NCBI RefSeq assembly: GCF_964065165.1
Contig: NZ_OZ061549.1
Span: 1,922,001 to 1,986,000 of the forward strand
Origin: Levilactobacillus yonginensis
GTDB lineage: Bacteria > Bacillota > Bacilli > Lactobacillales > Lactobacillaceae
Length of the DNA: 64,000 nt
Reading direction: 5' to 3'
Of this stretch, positions 53,910 to 62,204 are shown piece after piece. Within the stretch, counting starts at the first letter, position 1. Each line of letters starts with the position of its first letter. The notes below the pieces were generated by a model. It was given only the letters and a program-made list of their open reading frames with translations, was not told the DNA's origin and made no database searches. A program made the position numbers and the translations under genes.

Positions 53910-55922
53910 TTATAGAATTTGCCCTGTAATAATAGTTTCGTCATCAGCATATTGTATAGGCAGTTGGCTTAAAGTTCCGGGTTGGAAATTTAAAGTTGGA
54001 TTTTGATAAGCCAATAATTCCTCTGTAATAGGTGACGAAAGTAGTGCCTGTAGCAAGAAGAGCTTATTCTTGGAGTGATTAAACAACTTTGATCCAGCAT
54101 TGTCAAAAAGGAACCCAAAATCATCAATCCTAGAAGAAAACTTCCCAGAAGTTAGTGCATTCCATGTTATTCCCGGTTGAAATATATAGTCTAAATTGTA
54201 ATTGTGAGATCTCACTTTTCCAGCGTTATTTTTAAAATTTCTAATTTCTAATCCATCGTGTTTCCAATTAATGACATACTCATTATTCCCATACCATTTT
54301 CGATAGCCTCCGCCTTTGTCGTAAGGAAACCACTCTTTACCACTATTATCAGCCTGACTTCTGGAATGCATATTAAAACCAATATTAAGAATTTTCACTT
54401 CGTACCAGAATCTTAAAAATCTCTCATTGTTTGCTGTAGCCATTCCAAGCCTTGGACTTGCGATTTCTTTCAATAGGTGTTCTCCATAGCTAGATAATGC
54501 TTTTTCACTAGCCCAATAAGCAATCGGCATTCCTGGAATCTTAGCAAAGTTCGCTTGGTTAGTTCGATTAAATCTGTTTCCAGTAATTGGTACTTTGTTA
54601 GGAGCTGTTCCTGAAACATCGCTAGTTTTAATCTGATGATAGGTACCAACGAATTCGAATAACTGGCAATTACGTATAATCGAAACTACCGTCCCAAAGG
54701 CAATGCCCATGACATTATTTTCCATGTGCATCAGATTTGATATTGTATATTCTTTTAAAAGATTAACTCGCATTTTCTCAAAGCTTGAAAGGAACATCCA
54801 TGATTGCATTGTGACCATGGCATTATATCCCCCTGATACCAAGGCTTTATTCCATCTTTCCATAAACATAGCAAATAAGTCAGACTTGGAGTTGGGATAA
54901 TTTTTCTTAGCGAATTTTGATAAATGCTCACCCATTCGCGATGAACCCATATAGGGTGGATTGGTAATAACTACTTGATACTTGCGACTTAGTAATTCAG
55001 CGCAATCTAAAATTGCATTTACTTTATCAATTAACGGAATGAGCTCAAACGACAATTGGTTTTGATTCAATTGATTCAGTTCTTTTCTAAGTGTTGTCAG
55101 AGTTTCTATATCTTCAAGTATTAGTGATCCCAGTTCATTTCCGAACTTAAAATCAGCTAATAATTTAGATAATATATCAACACTTTTCTCAGATAACTGT
55201 TCTTCCAAAATATTGAACTCTGAAGGCTTAAGATCGTCAGTTCCAGGGATATCATATAATCTAAGTCCTTTAATTTGAGTTAGAGCACGTCGATTGAACT
55301 GTCTGGCCTTCATCATGACGGCAAAGTATGAAAGCTGGAAAGCACGTGTATCAATATCTAAACCGTTTAAATTAAACTTGATAATGTTACTTGCGGACTC
55401 TCTCTGAGAATAACCTTCAGATTCATAAATTTGCATCAAAACGTCAAATGCATAGACCAAAATGTGACCTGATCCCATTGAAGGATCAATAACTCTTAAT
55501 TCATCAATTTTTAGGTTTTCTAATGAAGAATCAATTATCTGTAGGCTAGTATCCACGCTATCACTTTGTGGAGCATCAACCATATAATATTTCCAGCCAA
55601 AGCTTTGCGCTATTTCACTTTCTGAACGAGTATCTCCCTTAACCAGCAAACTTTTAATCCAGTATTTTCCAAGTGAATTTTGTACCATGTACTTCACAAT
55701 CCAATCAGGTGTGAAGATTTGTGTCGCTGATGCAATTTCAATATCTCTGAACTTATGAGACTTGGGTTTACCAATTACTATGTCCTTTGGTTCCGTATTG
55801 TAGTACTGATACAGCCACCCAATAATCTCCACTTGACCACCAACGGCCACGTTAAACTCATCTTCACTAACATCAGTAATTAAATGCTGAATAACACCAT
55901 CATGATAGCTTGGAGTGAACAA
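53910..55922 (-). pseudogene. Silent, promoterless pglX cassette cut by IS30
   Basis: 670 codons open on the minus strand, from FTPSYHDGVIQHLITDVSED (inside IR1') to LNFQPGTLSQLPIQYADDE, then a stop at the IS30-B junction. It corresponds to pglX codons about 196-830 and has its own motif I (DPSMGSGHILVYAFD) and motif IV (VVITNPPYMG). The body and especially the TRD-like second half differ from the expressed allele. It lacks the N-terminal 194 codons, a start and a promoter. Orientation is opposite to the operon, between pglX and pglZ. Confidence 0.9.
54535..54568 (-). repeat. Inverted repeat IR2', arm in the silent cassette (34 bp)
   Basis: Perfect complement of 48648-48681. Confidence 0.9.
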
Positions 55923-55925
55923 TAA
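55789..55925 (-). repeat. Inverted repeat IR1', arm in the silent cassette (137 bp)
   Basis: Perfect complement of 47345-47481. Confidence 0.93.
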
Positions 55926-56009
55926 AATTCACAAATTCTACTGCGGTTAGTACTGAAGTACGTTATGATTAACGTACATTTATAAAACGAAAAGAAGAGG
56001 AGTAGAGCC

Positions 56010-58547
56010 ATGGCAGATGTGGATATCAATCAAATTATAACCACTCTTAAAAAAAGGTTTACTGAACAAAATCAGTTTGTTTTCTGGTACGACGATAATG
56101 GTGATTTTGTTGATAGTATTGCGGCAATTCGTGAAGCATTATCGACTGTTGCGGATGTCTACATCATGCAGCCAGGGCGTCAGCTGGAAACAAAACAGCA
56201 TTTACTAACGCTTGATCGTCAAGATAAGGTGCTGGTTTATTCACCCACTGCGGAACCGGCCTTAGAGGAAGACCATTTGCGCAGCATTGTTCTGTACTCT
56301 GGAAGATTCTCAGCCGACTCAAAAGAGATATTACGTAAAGAGTTAGGTTTACCAGATGAACTGAAGCCGTTTATTCAAAAGTATGCGGCATATTTTGGTA
56401 GTAATCGTCGTCGGAAATTATTCGCACAGTATGATTTAGCCAGCTATCAGGAAAATCCTGAATTAGCGATTATGGCTGCGTTAGTGCAACTTAATCAGCC
56501 AATTGTTGATTTTTTTGATATTCTCCAAGAAGTTTTACGCAAAGGCATTAAAGAAAGTATGGCCTTATCTGACTTTGAGCACTATAGGGTGCGTCAAGCT
56601 TTCTGGTCAGAAATTAATACGCGATTTGGGTATGCTAGTGAATCACCTAAACTGGAAGAGCTAATGACAGGACTTTATGTGACAGTGGCCTTTCAGCAGA
56701 TGGAGAGGGCGGTTCCCAAAGAGCAAGCAATGTATGATTTAAGCGATCACGCGGCTAACGTTCAGACTTTTATGCAGCAATTCAGTAGTCGCAAAGAGTC
56801 GGATGGTTCTGGGGCAGAGGATAGTTTTGATAGTATTGGGGAATTGGTTTGGCAAAATATTGATGGTGATCGGGCCTTTAAGGGCGATAAAATTGACGAT
56901 TTAGCTAAATCTGATGTTTTTCCAAGATTTGATCAATTGATTCTCTTGTGGATTCAGGAACGGCTACAACTTGAAGATCTTGACAGTCGGTTAGCTGGTC
57001 AGACGATTCCGGAAATTACTCGAACTCGGCTTGAGACGCACTATGGGAACAAACCGCGTTTTGCTCGTCTGTACCGGATGATGCGTCGGGCCTGGAACAT
57101 TATCCATAAATCCCATCAACAACCCGCAGATAGCATGCAGGGGCTTATTAGTGACTACGTTTCTCAAGACGGCTACAAAGTAGATACTGACTACCGTAAG
57201 TTTACGTATTACTATCAAATGGCTGGTATGCCAGAGCAATTTGCTAAAACGAAAAAGTTGATTGAATCAATCTATGTAAATAATTATTTGGACAATGCCA
57301 TTTATGCTTGGAATGATCACTTGGATTTCACTGATTTGAAGCCTAAGCAACTACAACGTAACTTTTACCGGTACTATATTGGACCTGAGAAAAATCGAAT
57401 TGTCGTTATCATTTCCGACGCTTTCCGGTTCGAGGCTGCTAAGGAATTAGAAAAAAAGTTGAGTCGCGAAGATCAAGTTACAGCATTATCGATGAATTAT
57501 TTACTTACGGGACTCCCATCGGTTACGTACATGGGCATGCCGGCGTTGTTACCGCACCGGCAGTTAGCATTGAAAGACAAGACGTTACTGGTGGATGGGC
57601 AGTTAGCGACTAATCGTGAGGCGCGGCAGGAAATCTTGAAGCGCCAGAATCCTAAGAGCGTCGCATATGCTCTAGATGATTTAAAGGGGGCAACGTCCAA
57701 AGAAATTCGAGCTAAGTTTTCGGGACAAGAGGTCGTCTACGTTTATCACAATCAAATTGACGCAATCGGTGATAATAAAAAGACTGAAGATGATGTCTTT
57801 AAAGCGACAGACGAAGCAATTACGGAAATTCAACAGTTAATCTCACGACTCCGAACGAATGGTATTTCGCACTTCTATGTCACAGCCGATCACGGGTATA
57901 TTTATCGAAATGATCAGTTAAAAGAGACGGATAAGATTGAAGTTGCCAAGGGTGAAGCCGATTTGAAGTCACAACGCTATTTGGTAACGCCAAGAAATTT
58001 TGAGGTGCCGGGTGTTGGGCAACAAAAGCTAAGTGAGATTCTAGCCAATGATGATCCACGCCTTGTCTATTATCCAAAGACGGCGAATATCTTTAAATCT
58101 TCGGGCTCTTTTAATTATGTACATGGTGGTGCTTCACTTCAGGAAATGCTGGTACCTCTTTTAGAAGTTAGAACAACGTCCAATCGATCCGCAGCTCATG
58201 ATGTTGAATTGGAGCTTTTTAGTATGAATCGGCAGATTACGTCGTTAACGGTGCCACTGGTTGTTCGTCAGTCAGCTGCAATTAGTGCGACGGTTATTCC
58301 AGCAGAATTTAAGTTATATTTTGTAAATGATCAGGATCAACAAATCTCGGGCCAGACGACGGTTAATGCCAATAGTCGATCAGAATCCGTAAAGGAACGG
58401 ATGCAAAACGTTCAAGTTATTTTAGCAGATCGAGATTATGATAAGCAGCGTCAATACTATTTGGTAATTGAAAACATGAGTAGTGGTCAGAAAATAGAAA
58501 TTGAATTTACAATGGATATTGCGGATTTGAATGATTTTAATTTTTAA
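56010..58547 (+). CDS. pglZ: BREX phosphatase-fold protein PglZ
   Basis: 845 residues. The central alkaline-phosphatase-superfamily domain has IVVIISDAFRFEAAKELE near residue 463 (metal Asp) and HFYVTADHGYIYRND near 625 (metal Asp-His). The N-terminal 400 residues are helical. PglZ is a signature BREX protein required for methylation and defence. SD AGGAG, ATG 56010. It lies just outside IR1', so inversion of the pglX segment would not change its orientation, but the inserted 5.7 kb separates it from its likely former promoter-proximal genes; it may need its own promoter near 55930-55980. Confidence 0.95.
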   Translation: MADVDINQIITTLKKRFTEQNQFVFWYDDNGDFVDSIAAIREALSTVADVYIMQPGRQLETKQHLLTLDRQDKVLVYSPTAEPALEEDHLRSIVLYSGRFSADSKEILRKELGLPDELKPFIQKYAAYFGSNRRRKLFAQYDLASYQENPELAIMAALVQLNQPIVDFFDILQEVLRKGIKESMALSDFEHYRVRQAFWSEINTRFGYASESPKLEELMTGLYVTVAFQQMERAVPKEQAMYDLSDHAANVQTFMQQFSSRKESDGSGAEDSFDSIGELVWQNIDGDRAFKGDKIDDLAKSDVFPRFDQLILLWIQERLQLEDLDSRLAGQTIPEITRTRLETHYGNKPRFARLYRMMRRAWNIIHKSHQQPADSMQGLISDYVSQDGYKVDTDYRKFTYYYQMAGMPEQFAKTKKLIESIYVNNYLDNAIYAWNDHLDFTDLKPKQLQRNFYRYYIGPEKNRIVVIISDAFRFEAAKELEKKLSREDQVTALSMNYLLTGLPSVTYMGMPALLPHRQLALKDKTLLVDGQLATNREARQEILKRQNPKSVAYALDDLKGATSKEIRAKFSGQEVVYVYHNQIDAIGDNKKTEDDVFKATDEAITEIQQLISRLRTNGISHFYVTADHGYIYRNDQLKETDKIEVAKGEADLKSQRYLVTPRNFEVPGVGQQKLSEILANDDPRLVYYPKTANIFKSSGSFNYVHGGASLQEMLVPLLEVRTTSNRSAAHDVELELFSMNRQITSLTVPLVVRQSAAISATVIPAEFKLYFVNDQDQQISGQTTVNANSRSESVKERMQNVQVILADRDYDKQRQYYLVIENMSSGQKIEIEFTMDIADLNDFNF

Positions 58548-58650
58548 GTAGCTGGACCTTGAAATCAGCCGAAGGACCAAGTTAACCCGCGTTCTCACAG
58601 ACTAACTACGCAGTAAATTTAGAAAAATTAGAACTTTTTCAATTTTATCA

Positions 58651-58679
58651 TTGATTTTTAATCTTTCGCTCGCTATAAT
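58651..58679 (+). promoter_or_regulatory. Promoter of the first brnQ
   Basis: TTGATT (58651-58656), a 17-bp spacer, and TATAAT (58674-58679). Confidence 0.85.
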
Positions 58680-58685
58680 AACTAT

Positions 58686-58946
58686 CAAATACTTCAAAAC
58701 GTTGAGGAAAAAAGTAGCGAACGCAGCGATGCCCAGTGAGTCACGTCTAGTGGAAAGTGACCGTTTAGCGTAAGTGAAAATCATTTCCGAGTTCGATGCT
58801 GAATCAGTAGGCTATCGTGGTTGCCACCATTACTTGGCTAGCGGATGTTTGTCCGTGATGAGTGTGGTGGCGTATGCGACCGCAAAAAAGGTGGTACCGT
58901 TCTACTCGTAGAGCCCTTTTCCCAGTATGGGAAGAGGGCTCTTTTT
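58686..58946 (+). promoter_or_regulatory. T-box leader, isoleucine type, of the first brnQ
   Basis: Contains the stem I 5' part (GAGGAAAAAAGTAGCGAACG), the specifier region GTGAAA-ATC-A at 58774-58783 with triplet ATC (Ile) at 58780-58782, the T-box sequence AAAGGTGGTACCG at about 58888-58900, and a terminator AGAGCCCT-TTCCC / GGGAA-AGGGCTCT then TTTTT (58910-58946). Uncharged tRNA-Ile would favour the antiterminator and switch on the carrier. Confidence 0.9.
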
Positions 58947-58979
58947 AACGTTAAGGGGAAAATGAGTGGAGGTTTCAAT

Positions 58980-60362
58980 ATGGAAAATAGTTCAGTTGCA
59001 CCGCGTAGAAGTTTCAAACAATTATTAGTGGTTAGTTCCCTGATTTTCGGGATGTTCTTTGGGTCCGGGAACCTCATTTTCCCCGTACACTTGGGGCAAA
59101 TGGCTGGCTCTAACTGGTTCGTCGCCGCTCTGGGGTTTGCCATCTCCGGTTCACTGTTTCCATTACTGGCTATCCTGGCCGTCGTCTTCACTAAGAGTGA
59201 CGGTCTGTACGACCTTGCTAAGCCGGTTGGGCGCCATTATGCCGCTCTGTTCTTAGTCTTGGTTCACTTAACTATCGGACCGTTCTTTGGCACTCCCCGG
59301 ACTGCTGCAACGGCCTATGAAATGGCCGTTCAGCCATTCTTACCTACCCGATTCACCACGGTCGGGATGTTGGTCTTCACGGGGTTATTCTTTGGTGCCG
59401 CCTATCTGCTAGCCACCCATCAAAACAGCCTAGTCAAGGTGGTTGGTAAGTATTTAAACGCCTTCTTCTTAGCCATGTTAGCTGTCCTCTTCGTCGTAGC
59501 CTTCTTCAACCCAATGGGTAGCCTGCAACATACACCAACCGCCGCTTACCAAGCCAACGCCACAGTCAGTGGGTTGTTGGAAGGGTACAACACGGTTGAT
59601 GCCGTCGCCCTGTTGGCTCTGAGTGTGACCTTTGTTCATGCCGTTCGTGGCCTGGGTTACCGGGATCGCGAATTAACTAAGTTGACCGCCCATGCTGGTA
59701 CGTTGAGTATCGTTTTAGAAATCGCTATCTACTTTGGCCTGGTTCTGCTGGGTGCTTTCAGTATGAGTCAACTCAAGCTCTCCGCTAACGGTGGGGTAGC
59801 CTTATCCGCCATCGTTGGGCACTACTTTAGTAACTTTGGGACGCTGTTCTTAGGAGTCTTAGTCACGTTGGGGGTCTTCACAACGGCTTTAGGACTGGTT
59901 ACGTCCTTTGCTCAAGATTTCCACAAGTTGTTCCCAAAAGTTAGTTACCTGAACTGGCTGCGGGTCACGACGTTTGTTTCCTTCGTCGTTGCGAATGCTG
60001 GGTTAAACGCCATCATCGCTTGGTCCTTGCCCGTATTGATGCTGCTCTACCCACTGTCCTTAGCCTTGATCTTAGTTTCCTTGACAGTTTCCAAGCGGCC
60101 TTACGCCGGTTTGGTTTACAAACTGACAATTGCTTTCGCTGCCGTTCCCGCCGTTTTGGACATGTTAAACACCGCTCCCGCCGTTGTTTCTGGTTTTGGC
60201 CCAGTGGCCGCTGTTCTGAGCTTCTACCATTCAGTTGTGCCATTCGCTAGCCTAGGGTTAGGCTGGATTGTACCAACTCTGGTGGGCTTCGTCATTGGTT
60301 TTGTCTGGGGCCGTGTCCGGTGGGCAGCCCAGTCGACCGTTCCCGACAGTAATCAACTATAA
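58980..60362 (+). CDS. brnQ: Branched-chain amino acid carrier BrnQ, paralogue 1
   Basis: 460 residues, about 12 helices, LIVCS family cation symporter for Ile, Leu and Val. Family start LLVVSSLIFGMFFGSGNLIF followed by PVHLGQMAGSNW; also TIGPFFGTPRTAATAYEMAV. ATG 58980 lies 7 bases after TGGAGG. Controlled by the upstream Ile-type T-box. Highly similar to the next gene, so it arose by tandem duplication together with its leader. Confidence 0.95.
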   Translation: MENSSVAPRRSFKQLLVVSSLIFGMFFGSGNLIFPVHLGQMAGSNWFVAALGFAISGSLFPLLAILAVVFTKSDGLYDLAKPVGRHYAALFLVLVHLTIGPFFGTPRTAATAYEMAVQPFLPTRFTTVGMLVFTGLFFGAAYLLATHQNSLVKVVGKYLNAFFLAMLAVLFVVAFFNPMGSLQHTPTAAYQANATVSGLLEGYNTVDAVALLALSVTFVHAVRGLGYRDRELTKLTAHAGTLSIVLEIAIYFGLVLLGAFSMSQLKLSANGGVALSAIVGHYFSNFGTLFLGVLVTLGVFTTALGLVTSFAQDFHKLFPKVSYLNWLRVTTFVSFVVANAGLNAIIAWSLPVLMLLYPLSLALILVSLTVSKRPYAGLVYKLTIAFAAVPAVLDMLNTAPAVVSGFGPVAAVLSFYHSVVPFASLGLGWIVPTLVGFVIGFVWGRVRWAAQSTVPDSNQL

Positions 60363-60394
60363 AATAGAAATCTCATCTTTTTCTCATTTTATCA

Positions 60395-60423
60395 TTGCAT
60401 TTTAAGAAAATGGTGACTATAAT
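60395..60423 (+). promoter_or_regulatory. Promoter of the second brnQ
   Basis: TTGCAT (60395-60400), a 17-bp spacer, and TATAAT (60418-60423). Confidence 0.85.
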
Positions 60424-60429
60424 ACAAAT

Positions 60430-60684
60430 CAATACTTAATAAACGTTGAGGAAAAAAGTAGCACGCCCAGCGATGTCTAGGGAGTCACGGTAAGTGGAAA
60501 GTGACCGTCAAGGGTGCGTGAAAGTTACTTCTGAGTTCAGTGGTTGATAAGGCCACTGTGGGTGCCACCATTACATGGCTAGCGGATGTTCGTCCGTGAT
60601 GAGTGTGGTGCGTCATTGGCCACAAAAAGGTGGTACCGTTCTACTTATAGAGCCCTTTTCCCAGTATGGGAAGAGGGCTCTTTT
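60430..60684 (+). promoter_or_regulatory. T-box leader, valine type, of the second brnQ
   Basis: Aligns with the first leader along its length. The specifier region is GTGAAA-GTT-A with triplet GTT (Val) at 60524-60526. The T-box sequence AAAGGTGGTACCG is at about 60626-60638 and the terminator AGAGCCCT-TTCCC / GGGAA-AGGGCTCT then TTTT at 60649-60684. Confidence 0.88.
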
Positions 60685-60726
60685 AACGTTCAAGAGTAAA
60701 AAATATAGAAACTGGAGGAATCAATT

Positions 60727-62112
60727 ATGGAAGAACTTGCAGCAACACCAAAGAAAAATATGGGGCAATTACTCGTCGTCAGTTCTTTAATTTTCGGCAT
60801 GTTCTTTGGCTCAGGTAACCTGATTTTTCCAGTGCACTTGGGGCAAATGGCCGGGGCGAACTGGTTCATGGCCGCATTTGGTTTCGCTATCTCTGGTTCA
60901 CTCTTCCCACTACTGGCCATCCTGGCCGTAGTGGTTACCAAGAGTGATGGTCTCCTAGACCTTGCCCGCCCAGTTGGTCGGCACTACGCCGCTATGTTCT
61001 TGATCCTGGTTCACTTGACCATCGGGCCCTTCTTCGCAACCCCTCGGACGGCCGCGACGGCTTACCAAATGGCGGTTGAACCCTTTATTCCGAAAACCTT
61101 CTCCACAATGGGGATGCTTCTATTTACCGGATTATTCTTCGCCATTGCATACTTGGCAGCGATGCATCAGAGTGCGCTACTCAAAATAGTTGGGAAGTAC
61201 CTGAACGTGGGCTTCCTGGCCTTACTTGCCATTATCTTTCTGATTGCCTTTATCAAACCAATGGGGAGTCTCTCTCAAACCCCAACGGCAACCTACCAAG
61301 CTAACGCCACGATTGGTGGCATGCTTGAAGGGTACAATACGTTGGATGCCGTGGCACTCTTGGCTCTGAGCGTTACCCTGATTCACGCAATTCGAGGCCT
61401 CGGATACCGAGGCCGTGACCTGACTAGATTAACCACTAAGGCGGGGATTCTGAGTATTTCACTAGAAGTTATCATTTACTTTGGTTTAGTTCTGCTGGGG
61501 GCTATGAGCATGAGTGAATTAAAGCTTTCTGCCAACGGTGGAGTGGCTCTCTCCCAAATCGTGGGGCACTACTTTAGTAGCGTTGGGACGCTATTGTTAG
61601 GTGCCCTGGTAACGTTAGGTGTGTTGACGACTGCGATTGGTTTAATTTCTTCTTTCGCTCAGGATTTCCACAAGCTATTCTCTAAGATTAGTTACCGGAC
61701 CTGGCTGCGGGTTACCACGATTCTTTCTTTCTGCGTGGCCAATGCTGGGTTGGATACCATTATCAGCTGGTCACTGCCCATCCTCATGCTGATGTATCCA
61801 CTGTCCTTAGCCTTGATTCTCTTGTCCCTGACCGTTTCCAAACGGCCGTATGCTGGTATTGTCTACAAGGTGACGATTGCCTTTACGATTTTACCGGCCA
61901 TCTTAGATATGTTGGCCAATTCTCCAGCCATTGTCACTAGCTTTGGTCCAATTCAGAGTCTATTGGCGTTTTACCACGGTGTGATTCCGTTTGCTAGCAT
62001 CGGTCTGGGCTGGTTGGTTCCAACCTTCATTGGTTTTGCCATTGGGCTGCTGTGGGGGCATCTCCGCTGGGTAAGCCAGCGAGGAACGGTTCCAGAAAGT
62101 GACCATCTGTAG
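60727..62112 (+). CDS. brnQ: Branched-chain amino acid carrier BrnQ, paralogue 2
   Basis: 461 residues, same topology and motifs as paralogue 1 (LLVVSSLIFGMFFGSGNLIF; TIGPFFATPRTAATAYQMAV; IRGLGYRGRDLTRLT). SD GGAGGAA, ATG 60727. It sits behind a Val-type T-box, so the two carriers are likely induced by different amino acid shortages and may differ in substrate preference. Confidence 0.95.
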   Translation: MEELAATPKKNMGQLLVVSSLIFGMFFGSGNLIFPVHLGQMAGANWFMAAFGFAISGSLFPLLAILAVVVTKSDGLLDLARPVGRHYAAMFLILVHLTIGPFFATPRTAATAYQMAVEPFIPKTFSTMGMLLFTGLFFAIAYLAAMHQSALLKIVGKYLNVGFLALLAIIFLIAFIKPMGSLSQTPTATYQANATIGGMLEGYNTLDAVALLALSVTLIHAIRGLGYRGRDLTRLTTKAGILSISLEVIIYFGLVLLGAMSMSELKLSANGGVALSQIVGHYFSSVGTLLLGALVTLGVLTTAIGLISSFAQDFHKLFSKISYRTWLRVTTILSFCVANAGLDTIISWSLPILMLMYPLSLALILLSLTVSKRPYAGIVYKVTIAFTILPAILDMLANSPAIVTSFGPIQSLLAFYHGVIPFASIGLGWLVPTFIGFAIGLLWGHLRWVSQRGTVPESDHL

Positions 62113-62126
62113 TCATGTTATCGGAG

Positions 62127-62156
62127 AAAAGTCGCGGCCAGTGGTCGGGGCTTTTT
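62127..62156 (+). terminator. Terminator of the second brnQ
   Basis: AAAAGTC-CGGCC / GGTCG-GGCTTTT with an AGT loop, ending in a T run. Confidence 0.75.
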
Positions 62157-62204
62157 CTTCGGTCTCAAACGGGTTATGATTACCTGTAAAAGGGGGGATT
62201 TCTC

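Noticed and set aside
49185..54000. Further inverted repeats between the pglX copies at the LNPTLNFQ and GSGHILVYAFD segments
   Set aside because: These segments are similar but differ at several third codon positions, as expected from protein conservation alone.
36929..58600. tRNA-Arg as integration site of a genomic island bounded by the BREX recombinase
   Set aside because: I found no second copy of the tRNA 3' end (T-arm and acceptor) near the far end of the accessory region, and the recombinase lies between the pglX copies rather than beside the tRNA.
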